Origin: JAKQIM01 sp964633225
GTDB taxonomy: Bacteria > Chloroflexota > Anaerolineae > Anaerolineales > UBA4823
NCBI GenBank assembly: GCA_964633225.1
Contig: CAZWFQ010000001.1
Coordinates: 1-64,000, forward strand
Length of the DNA stretch: 64,000 nt
Reading direction: 5' to 3'
Part shown: one piece after another, positions 62,014 to 64,000 of the stretch
Layout of the letters: the number at the start of each line of letters is the position of its first letter
Position numbering within the stretch: the stretch's first letter is position 1
Position numbers and translations under genes: made by a program
The notes under the pieces: model-generated
Seen by the model: the letters and a program-made list of their open reading frames with translations, nothing else
The model's database searches: none
What the model was told of the DNA's origin: nothing

Positions 62014-62898
62014 TTATGCCTGGGTGCGGGTGTCTATATCAAATACAGTCTTGTGTTGGATGCTGGCGTTGATCTCAGCTAACTCAGGGTGGTTTTGGAC
62101 CAGGCTCAGGATGGTATGCCAGGGGAGAATGGTCTCTTCAGCATCGCCAGATGGCGCCAGGCCTTGTTGGGCCATCAAATGCTTAAAGATCTGCTGAACC
62201 AGCTCCAGGTCGGCGGGGGTGTCTACCGTCCAACGCAGGCTGCCCTGATCGGGTGTGTGATGGAGCTGGATGATGCGGAAGCCGCGTGGCGAGACGCCGT
62301 GGGTCAGGCGGTAGGGGAGGTCGATCAGGCTGTCTTGAACGGGGAATAAGTCAACATCTTCATACAGGTACGGCATCACGTGCTCGCGGTGGAAACGCTC
62401 GTGGGCCTCCTGCCATGCCCGCTCAAGGGCGGCGAAGCTGCACACTTCCACATCCAGGCCGATGGGCAGGCTGCGTGTCCAGGGTGGGGGCAGGCGGTTG
62501 GCAGCGAAATCGTAAGCGCCGGTCTGCTCAGGGGTAAAGCGGCCCTGAAAAGCCTGGATGGTCAGGTCAACCACAGCCGGGTCCAGCAGGGGGCAGTCGG
62601 CGGTGATGCGCACAATGGTGCCAGCCTGGAGTTGGCGAGCGGCCTGGTAATAGCGGTCCAGTACATCGGGCAGGCTGCCGCGGTAGCATGGATCGCCCCG
62701 CTCGGTGCAGAAGCGTTCAATGGCGTCATCATCGGGGTCAGTGGTGGTGGCAACCAGTACCTGGTCAACCAACTGGGCCCGTTTTGCTCGCTCAACCACA
62801 TGGGCCAGCATAGGCTGCCCGGCGATCTGGCGCAGTACCTTGCCGGGGAGGCGGGATGAAGACATACGTGCCTGGATGATGGCAATAGCAGAGTGCAT
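62014..62898 (-). CDS. SpsF-type cytidylyltransferase / spore-coat polysaccharide family
   Basis: 294 residues from ATG 62898; upstream in-frame codons are the 7-bp repeat array. The start SAIAIIQARMSSSRLPGKVLRQIAGQPML is the nucleotide-binding loop of SpsF proteins. RITADCPLLDPAVVDLTI and TIHYS-free C-terminal segments (PYRLTHGVSPRGFRI, RWTVDTPADLELVQQIF) are also typical. It probably activates a sugar phosphate or sugar acid with a nucleotide. The exact sugar is unknown. Confidence 0.83.
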   Translation of the reverse strand: MHSAIAIIQARMSSSRLPGKVLRQIAGQPMLAHVVERAKRAQLVDQVLVATTTDPDDDAIERFCTERGDPCYRGSLPDVLDRYYQAARQLQAGTIVRITADCPLLDPAVVDLTIQAFQGRFTPEQTGAYDFAANRLPPPWTRSLPIGLDVEVCSFAALERAWQEAHERFHREHVMPYLYEDVDLFPVQDSLIDLPYRLTHGVSPRGFRIIQLHHTPDQGSLRWTVDTPADLELVQQIFKHLMAQQGLAPSGDAEETILPWHTILSLVQNHPELAEINASIQHKTVFDIDTRTQA

Positions 62899-62931
62899 AG
62901 GGAATAGTGAGTAGTGAATCGTGGAGAGTGG
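62897..62931 (-). repeat. Heptamer repeat array overlapping the start of the SpsF-type gene
   Basis: Five 7-bp units on the plus strand: ataggga, atagtga, gtagtga, atcgtgg, agagtgg. The first overlaps the start codon (62896-62898). The array fills most of the 40-base gap before the GT4 gene. Confidence 0.75.
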
Positions 62932-62938
62932 CGGGTTG

Positions 62939-64000
62939 TTACTTGCTGGTGGCAATTTGGTAGGCTTTTTCTAGCTCGAGGAAGTTCTTTTGCCAGTCAG
63001 CGCGCGCTTCTGCAACCTGGCGAGCCCGCTGTCCCATGGCAGGCAGTACATGGCGCTGTTTAAGCGCCTGCAAGATGGCCTGGGTCAGGGCTTTGGCATC
63101 CCCATCCGGAAACCACCAGCCGTTTTCGCCGGGCGTGACCCATTCCTGATTGCCGGGAATGTCAGAAACCAGGGCCGGGCGCCCGCAGGCCATGGCTTCA
63201 AGCAAAGAGATCGATGAGCCATCGCTGTGTGATGCGCTGACGTAGAGATCGGCAGAACGGTAGTAGCGCGGCAGGTCGGCCTGCCCCACCTGCCCCGGGC
63301 AGTGGACGCGATCATCCACGCCGCCCTGGGTGAAGATGCGGCGCAGTTGGGCAGCCTGCGAGCCATTGCCGAGCATCAGCAGATGCAGTTCTGGGCACTG
63401 CTGGGCGGCGGCAACGAAGGCGCGGGCAATCACGTCCACCCCATAGATCGGCTCCCAGCCCCGGGTTGAGAGGATGGTGAAGGGCTGGTCCTCAATATCA
63501 CTCGGTACATGGTCGCCATCAGATGACGGCGTGAAATGTTGGATATCGACTCCCCACGGGAAGGTGACGATGCGCTCGTTGGGCATGCCGTAGGCAATGG
63601 CAAGCTGGCGGATGGTGTTGCAGTCGCCCACCAGGGCGGCGCTGTGTTTGAGCGTGTAGCGTGTGGCCCAGGCCCAGGCCCGGCTGCGGCGCGCATCATG
63701 CAGCAGGTCGTAGCCCCAAGACATCGAGACGATGGGCCGGAAGCCGCTCAGGGCCGCCAGGAAGGCGCAGCGCTGGATTGGTCCGGCCTGGATCAGATCG
63801 GGTTTGACCTGGCGGATGACGCGTTTTAAATCCATCAGCAGGCGCGGCCCATCGCTTAGCCCTGCCGGGGCTTGCCCGCCGGCCCAACTTACCTGTTCGA
63901 TCTCTGGCGGCAGGGCACGGTCTTCAAGCGGGTGGCCGCGCTGCTCCAGTCGCAGGTAAGCCACCTGGTGCGTTGTGCCCGCCAGGGCTGAGAGGTAGCG
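62939..64000 (-). CDS. Glycosyltransferase family 4 (5' end cut by window edge)
   Basis: 353 codons are visible, and the reading frame continues past the right edge without a start. LIQAGPIQRCAFLAALSGFRPIVSMSWGYDLL and LKHSAALVGDCNTIRQLAI form the acceptor half. FPWGVDIQHFTP, ILSTRGWEPIYGVDVIARAF and HSDGSSISLLEAMACGRPALVSD are the donor half, with an SDGSSISLLEAMACG variant of the GT4 signature. Downstream it borders the heptamer array and the SpsF-type gene. Confidence 0.87.
   Translation of the reverse strand, partial: RYLSALAGTTHQVAYLRLEQRGHPLEDRALPPEIEQVSWAGGQAPAGLSDGPRLLMDLKRVIRQVKPDLIQAGPIQRCAFLAALSGFRPIVSMSWGYDLLHDARRSRAWAWATRYTLKHSAALVGDCNTIRQLAIAYGMPNERIVTFPWGVDIQHFTPSSDGDHVPSDIEDQPFTILSTRGWEPIYGVDVIARAFVAAAQQCPELHLLMLGNGSQAAQLRRIFTQGGVDDRVHCPGQVGQADLPRYYRSADLYVSASHSDGSSISLLEAMACGRPALVSDIPGNQEWVTPGENGWWFPDGDAKALTQAILQALKQRHVLPAMGQRARQVAEARADWQKNFLELEKAYQIATSK

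Overview
The window is 64 kb of moderately GC-rich bacterial DNA in which every gene I can support lies on the minus strand, so transcription runs from the right end to the left. Several features point to a member of the Chloroflexota (Anaerolineae or a relative). These are secreted Thr/Pro-linker proteins, an immune-inhibitor-A-like metalloprotease pair, a subtilase with DUF11-like repeats, and the hydrophobic C-terminal motif (F/I)LPxxxR. The taxon is an inference from protein style; no marker gene is present.

Region 1 (1-9.2 kb) encodes surface or secreted proteins: two tandem zinc metalloproteases (the left one cut by the window edge), a membrane-anchored protein with a Thr/Pro-rich stalk, and a large S8 subtilase. 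The two metalloproteases share an 866-bp stretch with no mismatch, although their N-terminal halves have diverged. A rho-independent terminator and a promoter candidate separate the protease pair from the upstream genes.

Region 2 (9.3-26.6 kb) is a glycosyltransferase block: GT2, GT4, a secreted protein of unknown function, then seven large or paired transferases. The last seven look like a duplicated and reshuffled module. Two carry an N-terminal PqqD-like domain fused to GT2, two share a coiled coil plus a GT4 domain, and two belong to a smaller GT family with an SxDDN motif.

Region 3 (26.6-35.6 kb) is an export and precursor unit: two methyltransferases (one with a C-terminal coiled coil), an O-antigen-type ABC exporter (Wzt with a C-terminal extension, and Wzm), a WecB-type UDP-GlcNAc 2-epimerase, and the complete dTDP-L-rhamnose set rmlD, rmlA, rmlB, rmlC.

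Region 4 (35.7-64 kb) holds a GT-C membrane protein, a secreted beta-propeller glycosidase-like protein, a Wzz-like protein, two tandem GT2 genes and a likely nonulosonate (sialic-acid-like) cassette. That cassette has NeuB without its SAF domain, two CMP-sugar synthetases (one fused to a KdsC-like phosphatase), a DUF115/GT42-like candidate transferase, two SDRs and a 2-hydroxyacid dehydrogenase. Also present are a sulfotransferase, capsule-type transferases, three tandem GT-C membrane proteins, a Gfo/Idh oxidoreductase, an SpsF-type cytidylyltransferase, and a GT4 cut by the right edge.

Together the genes appear to build and export a rhamnose-containing, possibly sulfated and nonulosonate-decorated surface polysaccharide. 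Short arrays of a 7-bp repeat (minus-strand consensus YCACYAT) sit in three gene-start gaps and once inside a glycosyltransferase gene. No rRNA, tRNA, CRISPR, insertion sequence or replication origin was seen. No stretch over 300 bases lacks a gene.
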